A stretch of DNA of 64,000 nt from Clostridia bacterium (lineage in GTDB: Bacteria; Bacillota; Clostridia; Lachnospirales; Anaerotignaceae). Of this stretch, positions 36,019 to 44,237 are shown piece by piece. Position 1 is the first letter of the stretch. The number at the start of each line of letters is the position of its first letter. The notes under the pieces are model-generated. The model was not told the DNA's origin. It did not search any database and worked only from the letters and a program-made list of their open reading frames with translations. The translations under genes were made by a program, and so were the position numbers. The DNA is taken from the NCBI GenBank assembly GCA_022651385.1, contig JALCQR010000011.1, positions 1-64,000 of the forward strand. The letters run 5' to 3'.

Positions 36019-37158
36019 ATGAAACAACCGCTTAGCATTTATATACACATACCTTTTTGTGTAAAAAAATGTCTCTATTGTGATTTTCCGTCATTTGCCG
36101 GATGTGAAAACATTTACGATGATTATGTTTCGGCGCTATGCTCTGAAATCAGTGACAATGCTTCTGTTTTTTCTGACTGTGAAATAAAAACCATTTTTAT
36201 AGGCGGTGGCACACCTACTGTTCTCTCTTGTAAAAATATAGGAAAAATAATGGACAGCATAATTGAAAAATATAATGTATCTAATGACGCCGAAATTACT
36301 TCCGAAGCTAATCCAGAAACAGTTGACTTTAAAAAGCTTTCCGAAATGCGTTCAATGTATATAAACAGACTGAGTATGGGCGTTCAGGCATGGCAGGACA
36401 GGCTTTTAAAAAAGCTTGGGCGTATACATACAAGAGAAACTTTTGTCGCAAATTTTAATGAAGCAAGACGTGCCGGGTTTAAAAACATCAACTGCGATTT
36501 AATGTTTTCACTTCCGTCACAGACAATGGACGATTGGGAAGAAACCTTGGAAAATGTGCTAAAACTTAAGCCGGAACATATATCGGCTTATTCTCTTATA
36601 ATCGAGGACGGAACTCCGTTTAAAAAAATGTTTGACGAAGGCTGCCTAAACCCAATAGATGATGATATTGACAGGAAAATGTATTATCTCTGTAAAGAAA
36701 TGTTAAGCGATAAAGGCTATAAGCAATATGAAATAAGCAATTTTGCAAAACCCGGTTTTGAATGCAGGCATAACTGTGTCTATTGGCAGACACAGGAATA
36801 TGTTGGTTTCGGGCTCGCTGCACATTCATATTTTAACGGAAAAAGATTCCACAATACCCTTGATATGAAAAAGTATATCGAAGCAAAAGGCAGTTTTAAT
36901 AAACTTCATGAGGATATAGAAATTTTAAGCGAAAAAGAAAAGATAGAAGAATTTATGTTTATGGGATTAAGAATGAATAGAGGAATTGAAAAAGAAGAAT
37001 TTAAAAACCGTTTTAATTTTGAAATTGACGATATTTATAAAAATGAGCTATGTAAACTCAAGGAAGAAAAACTTATTAATGAAAATAACGGCAGAATATT
37101 TCTAACGGAATATGGAATGGATGTAAGTAATTACGTATTTGAAGAATTTATAAAATAA
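36019..37158 (+). CDS. hemW: Radical SAM protein HemW
   Basis: HemW is a heme chaperone related to oxygen-independent coproporphyrinogen oxidase. The 379 residues have the radical-SAM cluster CVKKCLYC (C14, C18, C21), the GGGTP SAM-binding motif and the HNCVYW segment typical of HemW rather than HemN. A C-terminal winged-helix domain follows. ATG follows GGAGG. It is the last gene of the spoIIP-lepA-hemW run, ended by a strong hairpin at 37168-37212. Confidence 0.93.
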   Translation: MKQPLSIYIHIPFCVKKCLYCDFPSFAGCENIYDDYVSALCSEISDNASVFSDCEIKTIFIGGGTPTVLSCKNIGKIMDSIIEKYNVSNDAEITSEANPETVDFKKLSEMRSMYINRLSMGVQAWQDRLLKKLGRIHTRETFVANFNEARRAGFKNINCDLMFSLPSQTMDDWEETLENVLKLKPEHISAYSLIIEDGTPFKKMFDEGCLNPIDDDIDRKMYYLCKEMLSDKGYKQYEISNFAKPGFECRHNCVYWQTQEYVGFGLAAHSYFNGKRFHNTLDMKKYIEAKGSFNKLHEDIEILSEKEKIEEFMFMGLRMNRGIEKEEFKNRFNFEIDDIYKNELCKLKEEKLINENNGRIFLTEYGMDVSNYVFEEFIK

Positions 37159-37167
37159 AATTAATAT

Positions 37168-37212
37168 AAACTCAAGCCGGTAATTGAGTAAAGCCTTTAT
37201 CGGCTTGAGTTT
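37168..37212 (+). terminator. Terminator after hemW
   Basis: Twelve-bp perfect stem AAACTCAAGCCG / CGGCTTGAGTTT around a 21-base loop, followed by an AT-rich tail (ATATTTC). The ends are A/T-rich on both strands, so it may work in both directions. Confidence 0.6.
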
Positions 37213-37305
37213 ATATTTCAAGACATTGTTGTTTCTGATTAAACAAATGTTCTCCCAAAGTGAACAAATTCTGTACACATTCGGAATAAATCATAATCCT
37301 GTTTT

Positions 37306-38550
37306 TTATTTTGTCATAATATCAATACGTTCATCACGTCTTTTTGAATATATAATTTTTTGTGCTGTATATAATCCCGTATAGCCTGAAAGCATATAGC
37401 TTACGGCACATGCGGAAGCAAAAAACGGCAGCCCTTCGGAACCAAAAAGCTCAATACTTAAAATTAGAGCTGTAACAGGACAGTTTGTAACACCGCAGAA
37501 AATACTAACAAGCCCAATTCCTGCTCCAAATGAAGGGTCAATCCCGAAAAGCCCCGATATAGCATTTCCAAAAGTTGCTCCGGTATAAAAAGCCGGTACT
37601 ATCTCTCCGCCTTTAAAGCCTGCTCCAAGAGTAAAAGCAGTAAATATTATTTTAATTAAAAAGACATATATCGGTATGCTTCCAGTAAATGACCTTGCAA
37701 TAATGTCCATTCCGGCACCGTTGTAGTCTTTTGTTCCGGCAATAAGCGTAAATACAATTATTATTGCTCCGCCTGCAATTGCTCTAAGATATTTGTTTTC
37801 AATATACTTTTTGTAAAGTCCCGCTACTCTTTTCATAATAAAACAAAAAAGCATGCTTACAAATGCACATAAAACTGCAAGAATAAGAACTCTGCATATA
37901 TTATCTACATCAAGCTCGCATATGTCATTGATTTTATATGCTGTAGGCAGCACGCCAAAATTTTTTGCAACCATCCAGCCTGTGACAGCCGCAACAATAC
38001 ATGGCACAAGAGCCGAAAAGTGCATAACGCCAATGCTCACTATTTCAATTGACAAAACAGCCGACGTAACAGGAGTGCCGAAAAGCGCCGAAAAAGCCGC
38101 CGCCATACCGCACATGCTCATAACGTTCATGTCTTCTTCGTCAAATTTGAAGACTGTACCAATAGTGTCAGAAAGGCTGCTGCCAAGCTGAAGAGCTGCT
38201 CCTTCACGTCCTGATGAGCCGCCGAACATATGAGTTACAACAGTGCTCACAAAAATAAGCAAAGTAGTTCTTAGAGGCACTTTTTCTTTCCCACGGCATG
38301 AAACTAAAACAAAGTTTGTACCCTGATCGTTTTCCGCACCAAGGATTTTGTAAAGCCAAACAATAAAAATACCTCCAAGCGGCAGCAAAAGTATTATTAT
38401 GCTGTGCTGCATCCTATATGTAGTTACGAACCCGACAGCATAGTGAAAAGCCGTGCTTACAAGCCCAACCACAACACCTACTAAAATAGCCACCAGTACC
38501 CATTTGATAAATGCCTTCATGTCTTTAGACATTTCCATCAAATCAATCAA
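37306..38550 (-). CDS. CLC family anion channel/antiporter, fluoride-exporter-like subgroup
   Basis: The 414-residue polytopic protein has the CLC motif GSSGREGAALQLG, with gating glutamate E116. The classical chloride-site GSGIP is absent; the aligned region reads QGTNFVL, followed by VPLRTTLLIFVSTVVTHMFGG. This pattern, including THxFGGSxGREG, resembles CLC-F fluoride/proton antiporters rather than chloride CLCs; this is from memory of the family. The start is TTG at 38550 with AAGGGGGG six bases before it. No fluoride riboswitch was recognised in the upstream gap. Confidence 0.82.
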   Translation of the reverse strand: MIDLMEMSKDMKAFIKWVLVAILVGVVVGLVSTAFHYAVGFVTTYRMQHSIIILLLPLGGIFIVWLYKILGAENDQGTNFVLVSCRGKEKVPLRTTLLIFVSTVVTHMFGGSSGREGAALQLGSSLSDTIGTVFKFDEEDMNVMSMCGMAAAFSALFGTPVTSAVLSIEIVSIGVMHFSALVPCIVAAVTGWMVAKNFGVLPTAYKINDICELDVDNICRVLILAVLCAFVSMLFCFIMKRVAGLYKKYIENKYLRAIAGGAIIIVFTLIAGTKDYNGAGMDIIARSFTGSIPIYVFLIKIIFTAFTLGAGFKGGEIVPAFYTGATFGNAISGLFGIDPSFGAGIGLVSIFCGVTNCPVTALILSIELFGSEGLPFFASACAVSYMLSGYTGLYTAQKIIYSKRRDERIDIMTK

Positions 38551-38647
38551 AATAAGCCCCCCTTAAAGCATTAACTCAAAACCGTGTATATTTTAGCATA
38601 AATGCTCAATTCATGCAAACTATTGAATTATTTTATAAATATTTTTG

Positions 38648-38678
38648 AAAAAAATCTCTCCGAATAATAATTCGGAGA
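38648..38678 (-). terminator. Terminator after the addA unit
   Basis: On the minus strand a perfect 9-bp stem TCTCCGAAT / ATTCGGAGA with loop of four is followed by ATTTTTTT (37-40 bp beyond the 38713 stop). Confidence 0.85.
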
Positions 38679-38712
38679 AATATAAGGAAATATGGATTTT
38701 AAATTAGCATTG

Positions 38713-39039
38713 TTATGTAATAAAAGCAATAAACGTACCTATGAAAAAAGCACCGCAAATAAGCAGTTTGGCTATTAAATCGTTTTTTTTCAGAACATAC
38801 CTAAGTAACAGTGCAATTAAAACAAGCACTGCAGGGATATATGCGAAAGCTATAGTTTTATTCATATTTTCAGGAAGAGATTTAATGTTATAAAACGTTG
38901 ATGCAAATCCGATTGCTGCAGTTATAAGAAAAGCGATGTTATTTTTTATTTTGCTATCCCATATAAACATAAAAATTGCCGAAGCAACTCCCAAAAGGGA
39001 TACTGCAACAAGTATCAGCATCAATACTGCCAGTGCCAT
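38713..39039 (-). CDS. Small four-helix membrane protein, unknown
   Basis: The 108-residue protein has four hydrophobic segments (about 3-25, 32-50, 60-79, 87-106) with short basic loops. The frame extends to 39069, but ATG 39039 has CAAGGAGATG seven bases before it. Its ribosome site lies next to the addA stop, so it is probably cotranscribed with addA. I recognise no family; a functional link to DNA repair is not implied. Confidence 0.6.
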   Translation of the reverse strand: MALAVLMLILVAVSLLGVASAIFMFIWDSKIKNNIAFLITAAIGFASTFYNIKSLPENMNKTIAFAYIPAVLVLIALLLRYVLKKNDLIAKLLICGAFFIGTFIAFIT

Positions 39040-39059
39040 GAAATCATCTCCTTGGTAAA

Positions 39060-42000
39060 TCAGAAACAAACAGCTATTTTTCTGCCGAGGGCAAACGAAT
39101 AAATATATACTTCATCAGGCTTTCTTCCAATATCCCTCTCTATAGCCATAGCATAAACTTTGAGTTGTGTCAAATACTTTTTGATGAATATTTCTTCATT
39201 TTCGTCACGATTCATGTCTGTTTTATAGTCTAAAAGCACAGTTTTTCCTTTTACCTTAAAGAAACAGTCAATAATACCATGAATAAGTATTATTTCTTTT
39301 GAGTCCCTAAAATTTTCGTCTTTGTATATTTCATATGGAGCAAGACTAAGCGCAAATGGTGCTTCTTTTTTCACTTCATCGGCATTTCTAATTCTTTCTC
39401 CCAAATCCGAGTTAAGAAAGTCAATTATTTTTTGCCTGTCAACAGATTGTGCTTCATCAGGCAAAAGCAGTTTTTTTTCAGTCATTTCGCCAATGCAGTT
39501 ATTTAAGTCAGAAATTGTATAATTTTTCCTGAAGTCAATATATTCCAAAACAGAATGCATTGCCGTACCTTTTTTGGCCGGTGAAATTTTCTTGAATTCA
39601 TTTGATATAAACTCCGGTTCTTTAAGCACCGGAAATTTTTGTTCCTCATTTTTGAGCATTCTTTTTAAATCACTTATTGAAATATTAGACGGCACCTGTG
39701 ACAAATCTTCATGCTTATATTTCCAGTTCATGTCAATAACAGGAACCTTATTTTCAATGCTTTTTTCATTCAAAGTGCATTCGTTTATAAAAAGAGATTC
39801 TTTTTTTCTTATTGTATTAACATTCCATTTAGAAGGATGATTGAAAAAGGTTCCTTCCATAATTGAAATACCGCCTAAATCTCTAATTGCTTCACCGTCT
39901 TTGTGTCGGCTTACGGCACTGCATATCCAGTCAAGGTAACAGTAAGCGTTTTTTCTTGCTATGTAAGGAAGAAGTTTTTCTCTGCTGTCTGCAAAAAGTG
40001 ACCATTTTTGGCAGCTTTTTTCGACATTTTTAACTGTTCCGGTAAGTATAAGTTTTTCTTTGGCTCTTGTCATAGCCACATAAAGAATACGCATTTCTTC
40101 CGAAAGGCTCTCGTTTTTAAGCCTGTCGGATATTATGTTTTTTGATAAAGTTGTCCGCTTAACACGTTTTTTTATGTCTGTAAAATCACAGGCAAGTCCC
40201 ATTTTTCTGTGCAATAGCACAGCTTCCGATGAATCACGCACATTGAATTTTTTGCCGAGACCGCATATGAAAACTACAGGAAATTCAAGCCCTTTGCTTT
40301 TATGTATACTCATTATTCTTACAAGATTTTCATTTTCGTCGGCGATTTTAGCTTCTCCTATATCGGCACCTGATTTTTCAACTTTTTCGATGTATCTTAC
40401 AAAGTTAAAAAGTCCTCTCATGTTCCCGTCTTCAAGGTTCTGTGCTCTTTCAAGAAGCATTCTTAAATTAGCCTGCCGTATTTTTCCGGATGGCAAAACA
40501 AGGCAGTAGTCATAATAGCCTGTCTTAGTGTAAATGTCCCACAATAATTCTCTTACGGAAATAAAAGCCGATTTGTTTTTCCAATCTGTAATATCATTAA
40601 TAAACATATTTATTTTTTTTCGGAGTATTTCATCTTCTCCATTTTCGGCATAGCTTCTTAAACAATCGCAAAAATCACCATTACAAAACATTCTGATTTT
40701 CAGTAAATCATCGTCGTCACAGCCATAATAAGGTATTTTAAGCGACGCCATAAGAGGAATGTCCTGCCTGAAATTGTCAATTACTCTTATTAAACTCATT
40801 ATGTCTTTAATTTCTTTTCTTGAAAGGTATCCGCTGTTTATATCGCTGAATGCCGGTATGGAAAAAGCCGAAAATACATTCTGAGCTGTATCAGCCCAAT
40901 TTTTTGTTGTTCTTAAAAGAACTACAATGTCGCTGTATTTTATTTTGCGTTCTTTGCCGCGTTCTTTGCCGCTTTCTTTGTCACGCACCGTAAATCCGCT
41001 TGAAACAAGCTCGTTTATTCTTTTTGCAGCAAACATAAATTCCAGCTGTATATTTGTAATATCACTGTCGCCGTTATCGTTTTCTTCTTTGTTTTCAAGC
41101 TCTATTATGTCAAGCTCTGTTTTGTTGTTTTGGCTTTCATCAAAAACGGCTCCTGCCTTTAAACTGTCCTCGTCGGTATATTCCATTTCTCCAAGGTCAT
41201 AAGAAAAAAGCTGTTCAAATATAAAGTTAGTGCAGTCAAGTATTTCTTTTCTGCTTCTGAAATTTTTTATTAGGTCAATTTTAACTTGTTTTCCTTCTCT
41301 TTTGTAAACTTCATATTTTTCGGTAAAAAGCTCAGGAGCCGCCTGCCTGAAACGGTAAATGCTCTGTTTGACATCCCCAACCATAAATCGGTTGTTTTCA
41401 CCTTTTCCGCGGCCGCTTACGCTTTGAAGTATCATTTCCTGAACAGGATTGCTGTCTTGGTATTCATCGGTCATTACCTCGTAAAATCTTTGCTGAAGCT
41501 CCAAAGCTTCACTTGACGGATTCCCGTTTTCGTCAACTAAAATCTGTATGGCGAAATGCTCAAGGTCACTGAAATCAACTATATTTTTTTCTTTTTTTGC
41601 AATACTGTATAAATCATCAAATTTTTTAATAAGTTCCGTTAAATTCTTAAGATATACAGCAGAGCATTTCATATCCTGCGACATTTTGCTGTTTTCGGCA
41701 TAGAAAAAATTATCCCTGATATAATCTATGCTTTTTTTAAGACTGTCCCTTAAATTTTTAATAATGCCTGCCGCATCTTTGTCGTCATTTTTTGATGTAC
41801 GTCCCAAATTGCAAAATTTATACTCTGAAATAAACTCTCCGAATTTTACCAAGTCTTTTTCAAGTAAAGATTTCATGTAATCGATATCGTCAATGTCACA
41901 CTGCAGAGCCTTGGCATATCCTAAAGTAATATTTTTGCTGTTTGCTTTTTTTGCATAATCATAAGCGGCATCCAAATATGTACGGCATATTGTTTTAATA

Positions 42001-42647
42001 TACCCTCCCCAAACCGAATGTTCAATGTCGTCGCCTGCAAAATCATAATCTGCTATTTTTTCGTCAAGCCATGCTTTGTAAAACGGCATGCTTCTTAAAA
42101 ATGAATATACATTTATAACCAATTCTTTAAGACGCCTGTCACCTGTGCTTTCTGAAAAAACCTCCACAAGCTGTAAAAAATCCTCGTTTTCGTCTCTTGA
42201 GTATTCACTTTCAAAAAGCTTGTCCAATACCTCGTCAATAATTACGTTGCATTCATTTTCATCGGCAATTCTGAAATCTGGGTCAATATTTACTTTTATG
42301 TAATTTTCACGTACAACACGCATACAAAAAGAATGTATGGTAGTGATATAAGCATGATTAAGCAACGTAAGCTGTCTTAAAATATGCTCATTTTCAGGTT
42401 CTGACTCTATTTCTTTGTTTATAGCTTTTCCTATTCTGTCACGCATTTCGGACGCTGCCGCAGATGTAAACGTAACAATAAGAAGATTGTCTATGTCAAT
42501 GTGTTTTTTAGGATTAGTTATTATGCTCACAATTCTTTCAACAAGAACGGCCGTTTTTCCGCTTCCTGCCGAAGCCGAAACAAGAATGTCGCTGTCTCGT
42601 TTTTCTATAGCCGAAAGCTGTTCCTCTGTCCATTTTGCCATTGACAT
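39060..42647 (-). CDS. addA: ATP-dependent helicase/nuclease subunit A
   Basis: AddA is the UvrD-like helicase-nuclease subunit of AddAB, which resects double-strand breaks for recombination. The 1195 residues are normal. Walker A SAGSGKT is at 26-32, then MTDEYQDSNPVQ (Walker B), VGDVKQSIYRFRQAAP (motif III), EEMRILYVAMTRAKEKLILTG (motif VI) and a C-terminal RecB-type nuclease core HGIIDCFF / LLDYKTD. ATG follows GGAGG. The usual partner addB is not adjacent: the upstream neighbour is an unrelated 197-residue protein. Confidence 0.95.
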   Translation of the reverse strand: MSMAKWTEEQLSAIEKRDSDILVSASAGSGKTAVLVERIVSIITNPKKHIDIDNLLIVTFTSAAASEMRDRIGKAINKEIESEPENEHILRQLTLLNHAYITTIHSFCMRVVRENYIKVNIDPDFRIADENECNVIIDEVLDKLFESEYSRDENEDFLQLVEVFSESTGDRRLKELVINVYSFLRSMPFYKAWLDEKIADYDFAGDDIEHSVWGGYIKTICRTYLDAAYDYAKKANSKNITLGYAKALQCDIDDIDYMKSLLEKDLVKFGEFISEYKFCNLGRTSKNDDKDAAGIIKNLRDSLKKSIDYIRDNFFYAENSKMSQDMKCSAVYLKNLTELIKKFDDLYSIAKKEKNIVDFSDLEHFAIQILVDENGNPSSEALELQQRFYEVMTDEYQDSNPVQEMILQSVSGRGKGENNRFMVGDVKQSIYRFRQAAPELFTEKYEVYKREGKQVKIDLIKNFRSRKEILDCTNFIFEQLFSYDLGEMEYTDEDSLKAGAVFDESQNNKTELDIIELENKEENDNGDSDITNIQLEFMFAAKRINELVSSGFTVRDKESGKERGKERKIKYSDIVVLLRTTKNWADTAQNVFSAFSIPAFSDINSGYLSRKEIKDIMSLIRVIDNFRQDIPLMASLKIPYYGCDDDDLLKIRMFCNGDFCDCLRSYAENGEDEILRKKINMFINDITDWKNKSAFISVRELLWDIYTKTGYYDYCLVLPSGKIRQANLRMLLERAQNLEDGNMRGLFNFVRYIEKVEKSGADIGEAKIADENENLVRIMSIHKSKGLEFPVVFICGLGKKFNVRDSSEAVLLHRKMGLACDFTDIKKRVKRTTLSKNIISDRLKNESLSEEMRILYVAMTRAKEKLILTGTVKNVEKSCQKWSLFADSREKLLPYIARKNAYCYLDWICSAVSRHKDGEAIRDLGGISIMEGTFFNHPSKWNVNTIRKKESLFINECTLNEKSIENKVPVIDMNWKYKHEDLSQVPSNISISDLKRMLKNEEQKFPVLKEPEFISNEFKKISPAKKGTAMHSVLEYIDFRKNYTISDLNNCIGEMTEKKLLLPDEAQSVDRQKIIDFLNSDLGERIRNADEVKKEAPFALSLAPYEIYKDENFRDSKEIILIHGIIDCFFKVKGKTVLLDYKTDMNRDENEEIFIKKYLTQLKVYAMAIERDIGRKPDEVYIYSFALGRKIAVCF

Positions 42648-42658
42648 AAATAATCCTC

Positions 42659-43252
42659 CTACTGAGCTTTAGATATTTCAATACGCCTGTTAAAAGAAAT
42701 ATATTTTGTGTAATAGCGCATGAATGTTCTAAAAGAATTATAGCAGAAATTTTCCGTAAATGCCACTGCAAAAAGGCTCGGTTTAATTATGCCGAGAGTA
42801 TGTCCAATAAATGCCTTTGAAAAAAGAGGCCAGAATTGCTCTTTATTTTCCATTCGGCATTTAAAAAGTAGCTGAAAAAGTAGTTTTTCAGTTTCCTCAA
42901 AATCAAAAACTCTAAAAAGAGCGTCTTTTAACTCCTTAATATTAATTTTTCCCCGTTTTTTGGCTGAAAGGCTAATAGTGTAATATATAGAAAGCATTCT
43001 GTAAAATCGTCTGCACTTGTTCCCGTCAAGATTTTTTAAATTTCTGAAGAAAATATTGCTTCTTGCTGTAAACGGAGAAAAAAATGTGTCTGAATCAATA
43101 TGTATAAATTCCGCCTCAAAAGCAAGCAGGTCACGAATAAACATATTGTTTTCCGTCATTGCATTGTCAACATAATTTTTTTTAAGCTCAGCCATTGTAT
43201 TTTTGTTTTCTTTATAACTTTCAAATTTTTTTATATAAAATCTTTTTTTCAT
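42659..43252 (-). CDS. Conserved-looking hypothetical protein
   Basis: The 197-residue protein is basic and rich in Phe, Tyr, Lys and Arg, probably soluble and mainly helical. It includes the stretches FIRDLLAFEAEF and KLLFQLLFKCRM and ends FRTFMRYYTKYISFNRRIE. No motif is recognised. ATG follows GGAGGTG at ideal distance, so it is very likely a real gene. It ends 11 bp before addA starts, occupying the place where addB is usually found, but shows none of the AddB features (far too short, no cysteine cluster or Walker motif). Confidence 0.6.
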   Translation of the reverse strand: MKKRFYIKKFESYKENKNTMAELKKNYVDNAMTENNMFIRDLLAFEAEFIHIDSDTFFSPFTARSNIFFRNLKNLDGNKCRRFYRMLSIYYTISLSAKKRGKINIKELKDALFRVFDFEETEKLLFQLLFKCRMENKEQFWPLFSKAFIGHTLGIIKPSLFAVAFTENFCYNSFRTFMRYYTKYISFNRRIEISKAQ

Positions 43253-43358
43253 TTTTTTGCACCTCCAATTTTTATTTTAATGTTACATTAAGGACAAAGC
43301 AAAAACATTCGTGTTCATAATTGTCACAAAAAAATTTATAAAAATTAAAAATACAATA

Positions 43359-43390
43359 GAAAAAAACAGCTTTGTTAAAAAAAGCTGTTT
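43359..43390 (-). terminator. Second of two tandem terminators after yqeY
   Basis: On the minus strand AAACAGCTTT / AAAGCTGTTT (43364-43390) with a 7-base loop is followed by TTTTC. Confidence 0.6.
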
Positions 43391-43410
43391 TATAATTAAA
43401 TTAAATGTAC

Positions 43411-43442
43411 AAAAAAGGCCGTTACAACTTACTGTAACGACC
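43411..43442 (-). terminator. First terminator after yqeY
   Basis: On the minus strand GGTCGTTACA / TGTAACGGCC (one G-U pair, 6-base loop) is followed by TTTTTT, 7 bp beyond the yqeY stop. Confidence 0.85.
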
Positions 43443-43448
43443 TGTTTG

Positions 43449-43892
43449 TTATTGAAGCATTTGTTTTACAAGAGTGCTGACGATTTTGCTATCTGCACGT
43501 TCCTTTACTTTAGGAGTAATGCAGCGCATAACCTTTCCCATATCTTTAATTGAAGAAGCACCTGTTTCTTTTACTGTCTGTTCAACTATCTCTTTTATCT
43601 CACTTTCAGTGAGCTGTTCAGGAAGATAACCAAGCAAAACATCTATTTCCTTGTTTAGTTCATCAATAAGATCCTGTCTTCCGCTTTTTACAAAATCAGG
43701 CATAGAATCACGGCGTTTTTTGAGTTCCTTTGCGATAACATCAAGAACGCCTTCATTGTCAAGCTCTACCTGCTTATCCTTCTCGATTTGGAGGACACCA
43801 GAACGAATAAGCTGTATAGTATTTTTACGTACAGTCTCCTTATTTTTCATGGCTTCCTTCAGATCCTGTAAAAGTTTTTCCTTCAATGACAT
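43449..43892 (-). CDS. yqeY: GatB/YqeY domain protein
   Basis: The 147-residue helical protein of the YqeY family resembles the tRNA-binding tail of GatB. It starts MSLKEKLLQDLKEAMKNKE and ends with the conserved helical bundle TGASSIKDMGKVMRCITPKV. The role may be in tRNA-dependent amidation or translation and is not settled. The frame extends to 43913; ATG 43892 gives the normal family N-terminus. It follows rpsU on the same strand, a widely conserved pairing in Firmicutes. Confidence 0.9.
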   Translation of the reverse strand: MSLKEKLLQDLKEAMKNKETVRKNTIQLIRSGVLQIEKDKQVELDNEGVLDVIAKELKKRRDSMPDFVKSGRQDLIDELNKEIDVLLGYLPEQLTESEIKEIVEQTVKETGASSIKDMGKVMRCITPKVKERADSKIVSTLVKQMLQ

Positions 43893-43913
43893 TTGAATCA
43901 TTCCTGCTTTCAA

Positions 43914-44090
43914 TTATCTGAATTTACGTTTTCTTGCAGCCTCTGACTTCTTTTTGCGCTTAACGCTCGGCTTGTCATAATGTTCTCTCTTACGAACTTC
44001 ACCCATTATACCGTCTCTGGCACAGTTTCTTTTAAAGCGACGAAGAGCACTATCCAAGGATTCATTTTCTTTTACTCTAACCTCTGACAT
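43914..44090 (-). CDS. rpsU: 30S ribosomal protein S21
   Basis: The 58-residue basic protein of the small ribosomal subunit has the S21 signature [18 protein letters not shown] and a Lys/Arg-rich C-terminus ([15 protein letters not shown]). The open frame runs to 44198, but the GGAGGGAGGGA site and family length fix the start at ATG 44090. It is cotranscribed with yqeY downstream. Confidence 0.97.
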   Translation of the reverse strand: MSEVRVKENESLDSALRRFKRNCARDGIMGEVRKREHYDKPSVKRKKKSEAARKRKFR

Positions 44091-44237
44091 GAATTTCCCT
44101 CCCTCCGTAAGCTTAATTCGTAAAATAAGCGGTGCGAAATCCATCCACACCACATACCTAAAGATTATACACAAAAAAACTAATTGCGTCAACCACAAAA
44201 CTTATTTTAAGCATTATTAATTATATTTTTCGGCAAT

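Noticed and set aside
38551-38647. Fluoride riboswitch upstream of the CLC gene
   Set aside because: No recognisable GGCGAUGG-type start or matching pseudoknot by eye; only an AT-rich gap and the upstream terminator.
43093-44198. Longer N-terminal extension of S21 from ATG 44198
   Set aside because: S21 is ~58 residues and the strong GGAGGGAGGGA site fixes the start at 44090.
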